Assembly: GCA_005888365.1 (NCBI GenBank)
Contig: VAWZ01000006.1
Location: 1-36,094 of the forward strand
Direction of reading: 5' to 3'
Length of the DNA: 36,094 nucleotides
Source: Actinomycetota bacterium
Lineage (GTDB): Bacteria; Actinomycetota; Thermoleophilia; Gaiellales; Gaiellaceae
In this document: positions 24,055-33,094 of the stretch, piece after piece
How positions within the stretch are numbered: position 1 is the first letter of the stretch
How the letters are laid out: each line of letters starts with the position of its first letter
The notes under the pieces: generated by a model
The model's database searches: none
Told to the model about the DNA's origin: nothing
The model's input: the letters and a program-made list of their open reading frames with translations, nothing else
Program-made: the position numbers and the translations under genes

Positions 24055-24510
24055 ATGCTGGCCGCGAACTACCGTTCAGGAGACGACTTCGTCGTCGAGT
24101 TCCTGGGCCATCGCTTCGAGTTCAACGCCGCCGACTTCGAGCAGCGGGTCACGGCCGCCGCGGTGCGCATCGGGCTCGTCGGATCGAACGACCTGGACGA
24201 GAACGAGGTCGGCGATCTCGTCGAGCTGGTCGCCGACGGCCGCATCGACGAGCCGCGTAGCGGGCTCGGCCTCTACCTCGTTCGGCACTGGGAGCGGATC
24301 TCACTCGTCGAGGGCGAATCGCTCGTCTACTGGCTCCGGAAGCTCGTCTTCCGCGGAGCGTGGCTCGATCACCGCGTGAAGGAGGGTCTCCTCGACGTCG
24401 CGTGGATCGAGAACACCGGAGACTTCGGGTATGCGGATCCGGAGGGAGAGCGCACGCTCGTCGAGCTGATGCCCGTCCCCTCCTGGCGCGAGCTCCAGTA
24501 CAGAGGCTGA
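24055..24510 (+). CDS. Conserved hypothetical protein, 151 aa
   Basis: An acidic cytosolic protein (MLAANYRSGDDFVVEFLGHR ... REL). Visible parts are a beta start, a helical DENEVGDLVELVADGRID block, and an aromatic stretch VYWLRKLVFRGAWLDHRVKEG. There is no signal peptide, membrane segment or known catalytic motif, and I recognise no family. The start is fixed by TAGGCT 7 bases upstream and agrees with the codon pattern. It ends 57 bases from a convergent gene, with a GC-rich hairpin between. Confidence 0.7.
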   Translation: MLAANYRSGDDFVVEFLGHRFEFNAADFEQRVTAAAVRIGLVGSNDLDENEVGDLVELVADGRIDEPRSGLGLYLVRHWERISLVEGESLVYWLRKLVFRGAWLDHRVKEGLLDVAWIENTGDFGYADPEGERTLVELMPVPSWRELQYRG

Positions 24511-24523
24511 GGACGCAGGCGCC

Positions 24524-24540
24524 GGCCGGCGGAGCCGGCC
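24524..24540. terminator. Hairpin between convergent genes
   Basis: GGCCGGC-GGA-GCCGGCC, a perfect 7-bp stem without a U-tract on either side. Confidence 0.45.
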
Positions 24541-24566
24541 TCCGCGACCGGTTGACGACGCTTCGG

Positions 24567-24884
24567 CTACTCCGGAGCGACGAAGCCGAATGGCCGCTCT
24601 GGGTCGGGCGCCGAGATCTCGATCAGCTTCACCGCACCGATGGGCACCACGACCTGTCGCGGCTCGTCACCCTCGTCCGCGTGAGGCGCGAAACAGAAGA
24701 ACCCGTAGCCCGGCTCGGGTGCGACCGAGGCGAGCAGGTAGCGGGAGCCGTCGGCGAGCTCCAGCCGCACCTCCGCCTGCTCGAGCCCGTGTTCCCGCGT
24801 GAAGTCCGCCACCATGCGAGTCACACGGGCGACGAACTCGTCCAAAGGACCCGCCGCGCCGGGTGTCCAGACGTGCGCCGACAC
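24567..24884 (-). CDS. Conserved hypothetical protein at the end of the ruv operon
   Basis: A 105-residue acidic protein, MSAHVWTPGAAGPLDEFVAR onward. A helical N-terminal part (FVARVTRMVADFTREHGL) is followed by beta strands (AEVRLELADGSRYLLASV, GYGFFCFAPH, QVVVPIGAVKLIEIS). No signal peptide, and no family recognised. GTG 24884 lies 2 bases after the ruvB stop, so it is very probably co-transcribed and translationally coupled with ruvB. A role in repair is not implied by its sequence. Confidence 0.7.
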   Translation of the reverse strand: MSAHVWTPGAAGPLDEFVARVTRMVADFTREHGLEQAEVRLELADGSRYLLASVAPEPGYGFFCFAPHADEGDEPRQVVVPIGAVKLIEISAPDPERPFGFVAPE

Positions 24885-24886
24885 CG

Positions 24887-25894
24887 TTAGAAGAGGCCGT
24901 CGTCCTGTTCGGCGGCTCCGATGTGGTCGCGACCAAGCGCGGTGATGATGCGGCCGCGCGGAGTCCTCTGCAGGAACCCGAGCTGCAACAGGAACGGCTC
25001 GTACACGTCCTCGATCGTGTCCGGCTCCTCGCCGAGCGAGACGGCGAGCGTCGAGAGCCCCACCGGCCCCCCACCGAACTTGTGCGCGATCGCGGTCAAG
25101 AGGTCGCGATCGGTGCGCTCGAGCCCGACCTCGTCCACCTCGAGCAGCTCGAGCGCCTCACGCGTGACGTCGAACGTGACCGCGCCCGCATAGCGCACTT
25201 CGGCCACGTCACGGACTCGCCGGAGGATGCGGTTCGCTACCCGCGGGGTGCCTCGTGCGCGACGCGCGATCTCGTCTGCGGCCGGCTCGTCGATCTCCAC
25301 CTCGAGGATCCGAGCCGATCTTCGAACGATGGTCGTGAGCTCCTCGGGCTCGTAGTACCCGAGCCGGAACGTCATCCCGAACCGGTCGCGGAGAGGAGTC
25401 GTGAGGAGGCCGGTGCGAGTCGTGGCGCCGACGAGCGTGAAGGGCGGCAGGTCGAGGGCGAGCGTGCGTGCGGCCGCGCCCTGGCCGACGACGATGTCGA
25501 GCCGGAAGTCCTCGAGCGCCGGGTAGAGGATCTCCTCGATCGCCCGGTTCAGGCGGTGGATCTCGTCGATGAAGAGCACGTCGCGCTGCTCGAGCCCGGT
25601 GAGGATCGCCGCCATGTCTCCCTTCCGCTCGAGCGCCGGGCCCGCGATGGTCCGGATGCCGACGTCCAGCTCCTCGCGGATGATCGTCGCGAGCGTGGTC
25701 TTGCCCAGGCCCGGCGGCCCGACGAGCAGGACGTGGTCGAGCGCGTCTCCTCTCGCGCTCGCGGCCGTGAGCGCGATCTCGAGCTGCTCCTTTGCCCGTT
25801 CCTGCCCGACGAAGTCGGCCAGGCGGCGCGGCCGCAGCGAGCGCTCGGCCTCCTCGTCGCCCTCCTGCAGGACCGGCGCCAGGAACTGGCTCAT
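24887..25894 (-). CDS. ruvB: Holliday junction branch migration ATPase RuvB
   Basis: Hexameric AAA+ motor driving branch migration with RuvA, 335 residues. Walker A GPPGLGKT (59-66), Walker [10 protein letters not shown] (107-115), sensor 1 GATTRTGLL, arginine finger R171 in LRDRFGM, and the C-terminal winged-helix region with RGRIITALG are all present. ATG overlaps the ruvA stop (ATGA). Length is usual. Confidence 0.98.
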   Translation of the reverse strand: MSQFLAPVLQEGDEEAERSLRPRRLADFVGQERAKEQLEIALTAASARGDALDHVLLVGPPGLGKTTLATIIREELDVGIRTIAGPALERKGDMAAILTGLEQRDVLFIDEIHRLNRAIEEILYPALEDFRLDIVVGQGAAARTLALDLPPFTLVGATTRTGLLTTPLRDRFGMTFRLGYYEPEELTTIVRRSARILEVEIDEPAADEIARRARGTPRVANRILRRVRDVAEVRYAGAVTFDVTREALELLEVDEVGLERTDRDLLTAIAHKFGGGPVGLSTLAVSLGEEPDTIEDVYEPFLLQLGFLQRTPRGRIITALGRDHIGAAEQDDGLF

Positions 25895-26457
25895 GCCGCG
25901 CTCCTCAGCGCTTCGCGCACACGCTCCTCGGGGGCGAGTGCAGGATCGATGGGTGCGAGCGCGCGCTCGGCTTCGAGCACCGAGTACCCGAGCTCGACGA
26001 GCGCGTCCCGGGCCACGAGCTCGCCCGAGCCGCCAGTCGCCGCGGTCGCCTCTGTGACATCTCCGATCGACCCCTTCAATTCGAGGACGATGCGCTCCGC
26101 GGTCTTCTTTCCGATCCCGGGGATGACCTGGAAACGCGCCGGATCGCCGAGTGCGATCGCGCGCCGGAGCTCCCCCGCCGAGCCGCTCGACACGACGGCC
26201 AGCGCGACCTTCGGCCCGATCCCGCTCACACCGAGCAGCTGGACGAAGAGGTCCCGCTCCGCGAGGTCCGCGAAGCCGTACAGCTGCAGCGCGTCCTCAC
26301 GGACGTGGAGGTACGTCTCGACGGTGACCTCGCGTGCGCCGTCCGTCCGGCGCAACACGCTCGGCGTGACAGCCACGAGGTAGCCGACGCCCCCGACATC
26401 GAGGACAAGACCTTCCGCCGTTCTGCCGGCGGGCGCACCGCGCAGTCGCGAGATCAT
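25891..26457 (-). CDS. ruvA: Holliday junction binding protein RuvA
   Basis: Tetrameric four-way-junction binding subunit, 188 residues. N-terminal OB domain (about 1-63, MISRLRG... [18 protein letters not shown]), two helix-hairpin-helix motifs ([14 protein letters not shown] and [18 protein letters not shown]), and a C-terminal RuvB-contacting domain (about 143-188). ATG overlaps the ruvC stop (ATGA) and its own stop overlaps ruvB, so ruvCAB is fully coupled. Confidence 0.97.
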   Translation of the reverse strand: MISRLRGAPAGRTAEGLVLDVGGVGYLVAVTPSVLRRTDGAREVTVETYLHVREDALQLYGFADLAERDLFVQLLGVSGIGPKVALAVVSSGSAGELRRAIALGDPARFQVIPGIGKKTAERIVLELKGSIGDVTEATAATGGSGELVARDALVELGYSVLEAERALAPIDPALAPEERVREALRSAA

Positions 26458-26942
26458 CCGGCGACCTCGAGGAGTGGCGGCGCAAGCGCGTGACAGATCG
26501 CGACTGCGAGAGCATCCGCCTCGTGGTTCGTGCCAGGCGTTGCATCGAGACGGAGGACGAGCTTCACCATCCGCTCGATCTGACCCTTGTCCGCCCGCCC
26601 GTACCCACAGACCGCCTGCTTGACACGGGCAGGGGCGTACTCAGCGCACTCGACTCCTGCGGAGGCGGCTGCGACGAGCACGGCGCCTCGTGCCTGCCCG
26701 ACGGAGAGTGCGATGCGGGCGTCGGCACCGACGAAAGACTCCTCGAGCGCGACGGCGTCCGGCGCGTGCTCCGCGAGGAGCTCCCGCACGCCGTCGAAGA
26801 TCGTCATCAGGCGCTCCTGCGGGCGCGTGCGAGGCGACGTTCGCCAGACCCCGTGAGCGATCGCCCGGAGGCGCCCGCCGCTTTCGTGGACGATCCCGTA
26901 CCCGCACGCAGCCGTTCCTGGGTCGATACCTACGACCTTCAC
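26454..26942 (-). CDS. ruvC: Holliday junction resolvase RuvC
   Basis: Dimeric endonuclease that cuts Holliday junctions, 162 residues. Catalytic acidic residues of the RNase H fold are visible: D7 (GIDPGTAACG), E67 (VALEES), H140 and D143 (NHEADALAVAICHAL). GTG 26942 follows TAACCT by 6 bases, so this is the probable leaderless head gene of ruvCAB. Confidence 0.97.
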   Translation of the reverse strand: MKVVGIDPGTAACGYGIVHESGGRLRAIAHGVWRTSPRTRPQERLMTIFDGVRELLAEHAPDAVALEESFVGADARIALSVGQARGAVLVAAASAGVECAEYAPARVKQAVCGYGRADKGQIERMVKLVLRLDATPGTNHEADALAVAICHALAPPLLEVAG

Positions 26943-26948
26943 GCGAAG

Positions 26949-26954
26949 AGGTTA
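26949..26954 (-). promoter_or_regulatory. -10 element of leaderless ruvC
   Basis: TAACCT on the minus strand, 6 bases before GTG 26942. Confidence 0.55.
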
Positions 26955-26995
26955 GGCGCGACCCCGGACGTCTCCTTCCCATCGGACGGCGGCCG

Positions 26996-27023
26996 TGCGA
27001 GGCACTCGCCCGAGCGCCTCGCA
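26996..27023 (-). terminator. Hairpin downstream of the lipoprotein gene
   Basis: TGCGAGGC / GCCTCGCA perfect 8-bp stem enclosing a CTCG-CC-CGAG inner stem, 20 bases after the lipoprotein gene. No U-tract. Confidence 0.5.
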
Positions 27024-27043
27024 CACACGCACGCTGCGTCCCG

Positions 27044-27571
27044 CTACGTGCAGTTCTTCTTCGTCCAGGCTTCCACGTTCTTCTCGGCAGCCTGCAGCTT
27101 CGGCTGGTCGACCGACTTGAGCGCCGCCTGCAGCTTCTGCAGGTCGGCCGCGCTCGGCGTCTGGCCGGCCGTGAAGTGCACCCCCTTCAGAGCGTTGGCG
27201 TACGCCGTGAACGCATTGGCGATCGTCTGCACGTCGCCCTTGATCTCGGACGGGACCGTGTTGACGAAGGCCTGGAACTCCTTCGCGACATCCTGGAGGT
27301 TGCCGCTCGCGCCCGAAGCGCTCACGTCTTGCCCGATTTTCGCCGCAGAGGCGGCTAGGTCCTTGCACTTGCCGGAGGCGAAGTTCGGTGTCGTCGCGCC
27401 GCTCGCCTCGGTCGTGGTCGTGTTCTCACCAGTGCTCGTTGTCGACGAGGTCGACTCCGTCGTCGTGGACGTCGACGTACTCGTTTCACTCGCTGACTGC
27501 TTGCTTCCGCCACATCCCGCAACCGCGATCACGAACGTGGCGAGCGCGAGCAGAGCCGTCAATCGGCGCAT
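27044..27571 (-). CDS. Putative lipoprotein with Ser/Thr-rich linker
   Basis: A 175-residue exported protein. Signal MRRLTALLALATFVIAVAGC ends in a lipobox (VAGC), with C20 the acylated residue. Residues about 25-62 are a Ser/Thr/Glu linker typical of surface proteins that span the wall. The folded part (about 65-175) is helical (FASGKCKDLAASAAKIGQDV, EFQAFVNTVPSEIKGDV, SAADLQKLQAALKSV) with two cysteines, one at the penultimate position, that may pair. Function unknown. ATG has a strong AAGGAGG site 4 bases upstream. Confidence 0.8.
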   Translation of the reverse strand: MRRLTALLALATFVIAVAGCGGSKQSASETSTSTSTTTESTSSTTSTGENTTTTEASGATTPNFASGKCKDLAASAAKIGQDVSASGASGNLQDVAKEFQAFVNTVPSEIKGDVQTIANAFTAYANALKGVHFTAGQTPSAADLQKLQAALKSVDQPKLQAAEKNVEAWTKKNCT

Positions 27572-27729
27572 GACCCTCCTTTTCCGTCGGTCTCCGCCGA
27601 CGCCCCTCGCCGCCGGCCCTCCGCAGCCGACGATAACAGCGGTTCGGTTTTCGTGAAGCGGAGTTCTCTGGCGAGAGGGGATGGGTACCTTCGAACGAAG
27701 CTCACAGCATCCAGCGAGAGGAGACCTCT

Positions 27730-28266
27730 ATGCGCGCGCTACTCAGACGGTGTCCGTCCTCTGCGACCGTCATCGCCTCGGTCGCCCTGCTCCTGGCGCT
27801 CGGCGGCACGAGCGTCGCGGCGGTCACGGTGCTACCCCGGAACAGCGTCGGCACGGCTCAGCTCAAGTCGAACGCCGTTACGAGCGCGAAGGTGCGAAAC
27901 GGCTCGCTGCTGAGGGCTGATTTCAGGAGAGGACAGATTCCTGCCGGCCCGACCGGGGCCAGAGGGCCACAAGGCCCCGCAGGGCCTCCAGGCCCCGCCG
28001 GCATCGCCGCGCTCGAACGGGTGGACATCACGACTCCGACCAGCTCGGCGAGCCCGAAGACGATCTCCGCCGTCTGTCCGAGCGGAAAGCGTGTCATCGG
28101 GGGAGGCGCGCGCGTGACGGGCAGTGGCGCACCGAGGGTCTCGATCGACGAGGCGTTCCCGGACAGCGACGGAACGAAGTTCAACGGCGTCGCGCGAGAG
28201 GTGGTCGCGACGTCGCTGACCTGGACGCTGCAGGTCTACGCGATGTGCGCGACCGTCGCCTCGTAA
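27730..28266 (+). CDS. Exported protein with short collagen-like repeat
   Basis: A 178-residue protein with an N-terminal signal/anchor (about 13-33, ATVIASVALLLALGGTSVAA), a conserved region LPRNSVGTAQLKSNAVTSAK found in many actinobacterial exported proteins, then a collagen-like run of about six Gly-X-Y triplets (GPTGARGPQGPAGPPGPAG, about 77-95) and a C-terminal beta domain with two cysteines (AVCPSGKRVIGGGARV, YAMCATV). The repeat is short for a stable triple helix. Likely a secreted or surface protein; role unknown. The ribosome site is GAGAGGAG. It converges on the S9 peptidase gene. Confidence 0.8.
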   Translation: MRALLRRCPSSATVIASVALLLALGGTSVAAVTVLPRNSVGTAQLKSNAVTSAKVRNGSLLRADFRRGQIPAGPTGARGPQGPAGPPGPAGIAALERVDITTPTSSASPKTISAVCPSGKRVIGGGARVTGSGAPRVSIDEAFPDSDGTKFNGVAREVVATSLTWTLQVYAMCATVAS

Positions 28267-28302
28267 GCGCGCCGCGGGGGCCGGGACTGTCCCGCGCGGC
28301 TC

Positions 28303-30399
28303 TCAGACTGCCTCGAGGTGCTCCGAGAAGAAGCCGACGATCCTCTCGTAGCAACGAACGCGGTTCGGGAGCTTCAGCACGTCGTGTCCCTCGTCCTCGA
28401 ACACGAGGTAGTCGACGTCCCGCCCGGCGCCGCGCAGCTCGTCGACCAGGTCGCGCGACTCCTGCTCGACCACGCGCGGGTCGTTCTGCCCCTGGATGAC
28501 GAGCAGCGGACAGACGATGTCGAAGATCTTCGAGCGTGGCGAGCGGTCGACGAAGAACTCTCTGTCGTGCTCGGGGTCGCCGACCGCGAGGCGGAAGTAG
28601 GGCTTCCAGGTCTCGGGTATGCGGTCGACGAACGTGAGCAGGTCATAGGGCCCGAACATGTCGACTGCGGCACGCCAGAGCTCCGGATGCCTGCTCGCGA
28701 GCATGAGCGTCATGTACCCGCCGTACGAGCGGCCGACGACGCCGGCTCGCTCGACGTCCAGTCGAGGATCTCGCGGCAGTACCTCGGTCATGGCGTGCAC
28801 GTGGTCGAGCCGATCGTCCCCGCCCCAGTCGCGGTCGACCCACTTGGTGTAGGTCAGCCCGTAACCGCTCGAGCCCCGGACGTTCGGGACGAACACCGCG
28901 AACCCCTCGAGGGCCAGGATCTGGATCAGCGGCATCGAGAACCACGCGAAGTTGGGCCGCTCCTGGCTCTGCGGCCCTCCGTGGACGTAGTACACGAGCG
29001 GCCACGGCCCGTCGTAGCCGAGCTCCGAAGAGGGCAGATAGAGCCTGGCCGAGATCCGGAGCCCGTCGTGCGACTCGAAGGACGCGTCCTCCCCGGCGGC
29101 GAGCAACCCAGGCGCCAGGCCGAGCGCGCGCTCACGGGTCCTTCTGCCGGCCCGCACGCCACCCGCTCCGGCGCCGGCAAGGCCGGCGCCCCCGCTCCTG
29201 GGCGGCTCCGTCGAGCCTACGCCGCTACCCGCTCCGGCGCCGGCACGGCCGGCGCCCCCGCTCCTGGGCGGCTCCGTCGAGCCTACGCCGACACCGCCTT
29301 CGGCGTCGCTCCGATCCGGCTCGAGCACGTAGAGCTGCGTCGGCATCGTCGCGGTACAGAACGCGAGCGCGAAGCGACCGCTCTCCTCGTCGCAGTCGAT
29401 GCCGTGGAGAACTCCGCCGGCGAGCTCCCCTTCACCCACGAGAATCCGCTCGACGGTCAGCGTGCGCGCGGCCTCGTCGAGCCGAGCCTCGTACGCCCAC
29501 GAGCAGCCGTCGATGTTGAAGACCGCCGCGTAGCGGTCGCCCTCGAGATGCTGCAGACGCTCGAGCTCGCCGGCGCCCTCGTGCACCAGTCCGCGGAACG
29601 CGACACGCTCGATGTCCGCGCGCGGCTTCGTCAGGTCGAGGTACCCCGGAACGCCCGTGTCTCCGAAGATGGTCGTCACGAGGAGGATCCCGCTCCCGCT
29701 CTTGGTCCCGTGCGGAGAGGCGATTCCGGAGAGCGCATACTCCCCGTCCCCGTCGCGCTCGTCGAGCGGCGTCCCGTGGAGCATGCGTCTCGAGCCGGAT
29801 TCCACCTCGTAGAGGACGACGTCGCCGAGCGTGTAGCCGTCCAGGAGGAAGACCCGCGAGTGGTCGGGCGTCCAAGCCGCGGGAAAGGCGCCGTAGGCGC
29901 TCTGCCACAACGTGTCCGCCTCGCCCGTCTCGAGATCGACGCGAATGGCGAAATCGACCGACTCCTCGCGTGATTCGGCCATGAAGTACGCCCTCCCGCT
30001 CCTCGCGTCGACGCTGACGAGATGGGAGCGTCGTCCCCCGAACATCTCGGCGGAGAGGGGCTCGGGGAAGCCTCCGTCGATCGGGATCAGGAACGGCTCG
30101 TAGTTCTCGTCCCCGTCTCGGTCGATCATCACCAGGATCTGCGAGAGCCCGGGCAGCACCTCGAACGAGTGCCCGCCGATGAGCTCGGGGTTCTGGAGCG
30201 CGACCTGCGGCGGGAGCATGGGCTCCGGCACGCCGCCGGCGACGTCCATCGCGTAGAGGCTCAGGTGCCCCGAGAGGTTGGAGAGGAAGGTGAGCCGCCC
30301 GCCGGTGAGCTGAGGCTCGAGGAAGAGCCGTGCCGAGAGAAGCGACTCGATTCGCTTCGCGGTCAGGCTCGCTGGGGCGTCGGCCTTCGTTGTCGCCAC
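28303..30399 (-). CDS. S9-family prolyl oligopeptidase-like serine peptidase
   Basis: Cytosolic peptidase of 698 residues; no signal peptide. An N-terminal beta-propeller (about 20-360) precedes an alpha/beta-hydrolase domain (about 425-698) with the complete triad: S558 in GRSYGGYM, D640 in GQNDPRV, H672 in DEGHDVL. WPLVYYVHGGPQSQ supplies the oxyanion region. This is the acylaminoacyl-peptidase/S9C-like group. Residues about 370-412, in the linker between domains, are two 22-residue copies of a Gly/Ala/Pro sequence produced by a 66-bp DNA tandem repeat (29162-29293), absent from typical family members. GTG 30399 lies 7 bases after the yebC stop, so they may be co-transcribed. Confidence 0.9.
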   Translation of the reverse strand: MATTKADAPASLTAKRIESLLSARLFLEPQLTGGRLTFLSNLSGHLSLYAMDVAGGVPEPMLPPQVALQNPELIGGHSFEVLPGLSQILVMIDRDGDENYEPFLIPIDGGFPEPLSAEMFGGRRSHLVSVDARSGRAYFMAESREESVDFAIRVDLETGEADTLWQSAYGAFPAAWTPDHSRVFLLDGYTLGDVVLYEVESGSRRMLHGTPLDERDGDGEYALSGIASPHGTKSGSGILLVTTIFGDTGVPGYLDLTKPRADIERVAFRGLVHEGAGELERLQHLEGDRYAAVFNIDGCSWAYEARLDEAARTLTVERILVGEGELAGGVLHGIDCDEESGRFALAFCTATMPTQLYVLEPDRSDAEGGVGVGSTEPPRSGGAGRAGAGAGSGVGSTEPPRSGGAGLAGAGAGGVRAGRRTRERALGLAPGLLAAGEDASFESHDGLRISARLYLPSSELGYDGPWPLVYYVHGGPQSQERPNFAWFSMPLIQILALEGFAVFVPNVRGSSGYGLTYTKWVDRDWGGDDRLDHVHAMTEVLPRDPRLDVERAGVVGRSYGGYMTLMLASRHPELWRAAVDMFGPYDLLTFVDRIPETWKPYFRLAVGDPEHDREFFVDRSPRSKIFDIVCPLLVIQGQNDPRVVEQESRDLVDELRGAGRDVDYLVFEDEGHDVLKLPNRVRCYERIVGFFSEHLEAV
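29162..29293. repeat. 66-bp tandem repeat with internal hairpin inside the S9 peptidase gene
   Basis: Two copies (29162-29227, 29228-29293) differ at about three positions. Each contains GGCGCCGGC-NNN-GCCGGCGCC, a 9-bp hairpin typical of REP-like elements, and is an exact multiple of three, so the frame is kept. Confidence 0.85.
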
Positions 30400-30406
30400 A
30401 GCGGGG

Positions 30407-31159
30407 TCAGACTACCGCTTCCAGAATCGCCTCGGAGATGTCGAAGTTCGCGTAGACGTCCTGGACGTCGTCTGCCTCTTCGAGGCCCTCGACGAGGCGG
30501 ATCACCGTTCTGGCCGCGGACTCGTCCCTGATCGCGACCGTCGTCTTCGGAACCATCGAAAGCTCGGAGGACTCGACGGCGTATCCCGAAGCCTCGATCG
30601 CCTCGCGCACCGAGCGGAGCTCCTCGGGCGCGCACGTCACCTGGTACGTAGACCCGTCCAGCTCGACGTCGTCCGCTCCGCCCTCGGCCGCCGCGAGCAC
30701 GAGCTCGTCCTCGTCCACGCCGTCCATGGGGACGAGCAAGACGCCACGGCGCTCGAACTGCCAGGCGACCGCCCCGGTCGCGCACAGGTTGCCGCCGAAC
30801 TTCGAGAAGAGATGCCGTACCTCCGACGCAGTACGGTTCCGGTTGTCCGTCAGCGCTTCGACGAGCACGCCCACCCCTTCCGGGCCGTACCCCTCGTAGA
30901 TCACCGTCTCGAAGCTCGAGCCCTCCGCGTCGGCGCCCGAGCCACGCGCGATCGCGCGCTCGATGGTCTCCTTCGGCATCGAATACGAGCGTGCCTTCTC
31001 GACCGCATTCTGGAGGGCGAGGTTGGCCGCCGGGTCCGGACCACCCTCCTTCGCGGCAGCGATGATCGCCCGCGAGAGCTTCGTGAAGAGCGCGCCGCGC
31101 TTCGCGTCGGCCGCACCCTTCTTGTGCTTGATGCTCGACCATTTAGAGTGGCCCGACAT
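30407..31159 (-). CDS. yebC: YebC/PmpR-family protein
   Basis: A 250-residue cytosolic protein of the widespread YebC family, described both as DNA-binding regulator and as a factor easing translation at proline stretches. The N-terminal signature [25 protein letters not shown] fixes ATG 31159, and GGAGG lies 7 bases upstream; the longer open frame is not used. Other family blocks are [19 protein letters not shown] and [25 protein letters not shown]. It overlaps the pdxT end by 17 bases. Adjacency to pdxST and ruvCAB is usual in actinobacteria. Confidence 0.97.
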   Translation of the reverse strand: MSGHSKWSSIKHKKGAADAKRGALFTKLSRAIIAAAKEGGPDPAANLALQNAVEKARSYSMPKETIERAIARGSGADAEGSSFETVIYEGYGPEGVGVLVEALTDNRNRTASEVRHLFSKFGGNLCATGAVAWQFERRGVLLVPMDGVDEDELVLAAAEGGADDVELDGSTYQVTCAPEELRSVREAIEASGYAVESSELSMVPKTTVAIRDESAARTVIRLVEGLEEADDVQDVYANFDISEAILEAVV

Positions 31160-31883
31160 CTCGCCCTCCTGGTCGCCTCCCGCTCGCGCCCGGGGGAGCC
31201 GGGCTCCTCGGTGGGCTGACACCGCAACCGGCGGGATGCTTCGCGCTCGGCGCTTGGCCGTACCTCTTGTACGGTCCTGCACGCCTCGCGCTCGCCTCCT
31301 TTGGGAGCGGGACCCCAGGAGGCCGAGACGCGCGCATCTTCTTCGCCAGCTCGAGGAACAACGCGTGCACGCGCAGGTCGTCGGTCAACTCCGGGTGGAA
31401 CGCTGCGAGGAGCACTCCCCCGTCACGGACGAGTACCGGGTCGCCGTCGAGCTCTCCCAGCACCTCGACCCCCGAGCCCAGCTCGCGCACCCGCGGCGCA
31501 CGAATGAACACGCCACGCAGGGGGAGGTCGTCGTCCGCGAGCCGCACGTCGGCCTCGAAGCTTCGCACCTGACGGCCGTACGCGTTGCGCTCGACCTCGA
31601 GATCCGCGAGCGCCAAATGCTCCTGGTCGAGCACGATCATCCCCGCGCAGGTGCCGAAGAGCGCGCCGTGGAAGCGGCGAATCGCGTCATCCAGCCCGTA
31701 GATACGGGCAAGCCGCATGATCGTCGTCGATTCGCCGCCCGGGATGACGAGACCGTCGAGACCTTCGAGGTCCTCCGGCAAACGCACCTCGACCGCCTCC
31801 GCGCCGAGACGGCGGAGGGCACGCACGTGCTCGCGGAATGCTCCCTGCAGAGCGAGCACTCCGATCCGCAGGGACTTTCTCAT
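31143..31883 (-). CDS. pdxT: Pyridoxal 5'-phosphate synthase glutaminase subunit PdxT, C-terminally extended
   Basis: Glutaminase that feeds ammonia to PdxS for PLP synthesis. The triad is intact: C79 (GTCAGM), H163 and E165 (AFHPEL); GGESTT (50-55) is the glutamine-binding loop. The conserved domain ends near residue 183 (FLELAKKM), as in the roughly 196-residue B. subtilis protein, but translation continues to 246 with a Pro/Gly/Arg/Ala-rich tail of about 60 residues. The tail DNA contains CCGTAC/GTACGG (31258-31274) and looks like read-through of an intergenic region after loss of the original stop; it ends inside yebC. GGAAG precedes the ATG; pdxS lies 23 bases upstream. Confidence 0.95.
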   Translation of the reverse strand: MRKSLRIGVLALQGAFREHVRALRRLGAEAVEVRLPEDLEGLDGLVIPGGESTTIMRLARIYGLDDAIRRFHGALFGTCAGMIVLDQEHLALADLEVERNAYGRQVRSFEADVRLADDDLPLRGVFIRAPRVRELGSGVEVLGELDGDPVLVRDGGVLLAAFHPELTDDLRVHALFLELAKKMRASRPPGVPLPKEASARRAGPYKRYGQAPSAKHPAGCGVSPPRSPAPPGASGRRPGGRDVGPL

Positions 31884-31906
31884 TCCAGCTTCCGGCTAGA
31901 GACGCC

Positions 31907-32827
31907 TCACCAGCCGCGGATCTCGAGCCGGTCCTCGTCGGCGAGTGAGCTCGCGGAGATCCCGACCATCGGCTGACCGAGGCCCTTCGAGACGTCGGCC
32001 AGGACCTTCGGATCGTCGAAATGGGTCGTCGCCTCGACGATCGCGCGCGCTCGGAGAGAGACGTCTTCGACCCAGCCGTCGCGGTCGTCGCGCGGATCGC
32101 GGCCCGACTTGAAGATTCCCGAGCCGACGAAGACGCCGTCCGCTCCGAGCTGCATGCAGAGCGACGCGTCGGCCGGCGTGGCGATTCCTCCCGCCGTGAA
32201 GGTCACCACGGGCAGCCGCCCGTTCTCGGCAACCCAGCGCACGAGCTCGTACGGGGCGCGATGCTCCTTGGCCGCTCCATGGAGCTCGTCCTCCCGCATC
32301 GCCTGCAGTGCGCGGATCGCGCCGTACACGGCCCGCATGTGCGTCACGGCGTTGACGATGTCCCCCGTCCCCGCCTCGCCCTTGGTACGGATCATCGCAG
32401 CGCCCTCGGAGATCCGGCGGAGAGCCTCGCCGAGGTTCGTCGCGCCGCACACGAACGGGACGGTGAACTGCCACTTGTCGACGTGATGCTCGAGGTCGGC
32501 GGGCGTGAGCACCTCCGACTCGTCGATGTAGTCGACCTCAAGCGCTTCGAGAATCTGCGCCTCGGCGAAATGGCCGATCCGGCACTTGGCCATGACGGGG
32601 ATCGAGACCGCCTCCTGGATCTCGACGATCTTCTGCGGATCGCTCATCCGCGCGACGCCGCCCTCGGAACGGATGTCGGCCGGAACGCGCTCGAGCGCCA
32701 TCACCGCGCAGGCGCCCGCCTCCTCTGCGATCCGGGCCTGGTCGGCGTCGACGACGTCCATGATCACGCCGCCCTTGAGCATCTCGGCGAGCCCAGTCTT
32801 GACTCTGAGCGTCCCGAACTCGGCCAT
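31907..32827 (-). CDS. pdxS: Pyridoxal 5'-phosphate synthase subunit PdxS
   Basis: Synthase subunit that builds PLP from ribose 5-phosphate, glyceraldehyde 3-phosphate and ammonia; forms a 12-mer with PdxT. 306 residues with D24, K81 ([10 protein letters not shown]) and K149 ([11 protein letters not shown]) at the positions of the B. subtilis enzyme, plus the phosphate loop [11 protein letters not shown] and FVGSGIFKS. The ATG at 32827 ([12 protein letters not shown]) is chosen over the open frame further upstream because the family starts here and TACACT lies 6 bases before it. Confidence 0.97.
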   Translation of the reverse strand: MAEFGTLRVKTGLAEMLKGGVIMDVVDADQARIAEEAGACAVMALERVPADIRSEGGVARMSDPQKIVEIQEAVSIPVMAKCRIGHFAEAQILEALEVDYIDESEVLTPADLEHHVDKWQFTVPFVCGATNLGEALRRISEGAAMIRTKGEAGTGDIVNAVTHMRAVYGAIRALQAMREDELHGAAKEHRAPYELVRWVAENGRLPVVTFTAGGIATPADASLCMQLGADGVFVGSGIFKSGRDPRDDRDGWVEDVSLRARAIVEATTHFDDPKVLADVSKGLGQPMVGISASSLADEDRLEIRGW

Positions 32828-32833
32828 GCGGGC

Positions 32834-32839
32834 AGTGTA
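32834..32839 (-). promoter_or_regulatory. -10 element of leaderless pdxS
   Basis: TACACT on the minus strand, 6 bases before ATG 32827; the same hexamer and spacing as in rel. Confidence 0.6.
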
Positions 32840-33005
32840 GCCGCGACCCTCGAGCGGTAGGTCCCAGCTAATCCACGCGGCCTGTGGACGGCTGCGACGC
32901 AGTTGCGGCAATTTGCGGACTTTCGACTGTGGAAATCGCGGGGAGAACTCGCAATCGACCGTGCGATGTGTCACGGATATGGGCGAACGGCGCGACTCCT
33001 CTCCC

Positions 33006-33071
33006 CGCAGGCGGATCCGCCTGGCCCCGAAGTTGCGCCGCAAAGAGCAGGGGCCCGCCCACCCGGGCCCC
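33006..33071 (+). other. Structured element with alternative hairpins in the 325-base gap
   Basis: The 32828-33151 gap has no convincing gene. On the plus strand it holds the palindrome CAGGCGGATCCGCCTG (about 33008-33023) and a terminator-like hairpin GGGGCCCG/CGGGCCCC (33050-33057 with 33064-33071) followed by TTCTCG. GGCCCC at 33023-33028 can instead pair with 33050-33055, which would exclude the terminator stem. No plus-strand gene follows, so if transcribed it would be a free small RNA. Confidence 0.35.
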
Positions 33072-33094
33072 TTCTCGTGCGTTCCTGGAAAGTC

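Noticed and set aside
28318-29973. 551-codon plus-strand ORF opposite the S9 peptidase
   Set aside because: Shadow frame of a gene with an intact catalytic triad.
32868-32935. Three TGTGGA/TCCAC-like matches resembling DnaA boxes
   Set aside because: Only six to seven of nine positions match, no AT-rich segment, and no replication genes nearby.
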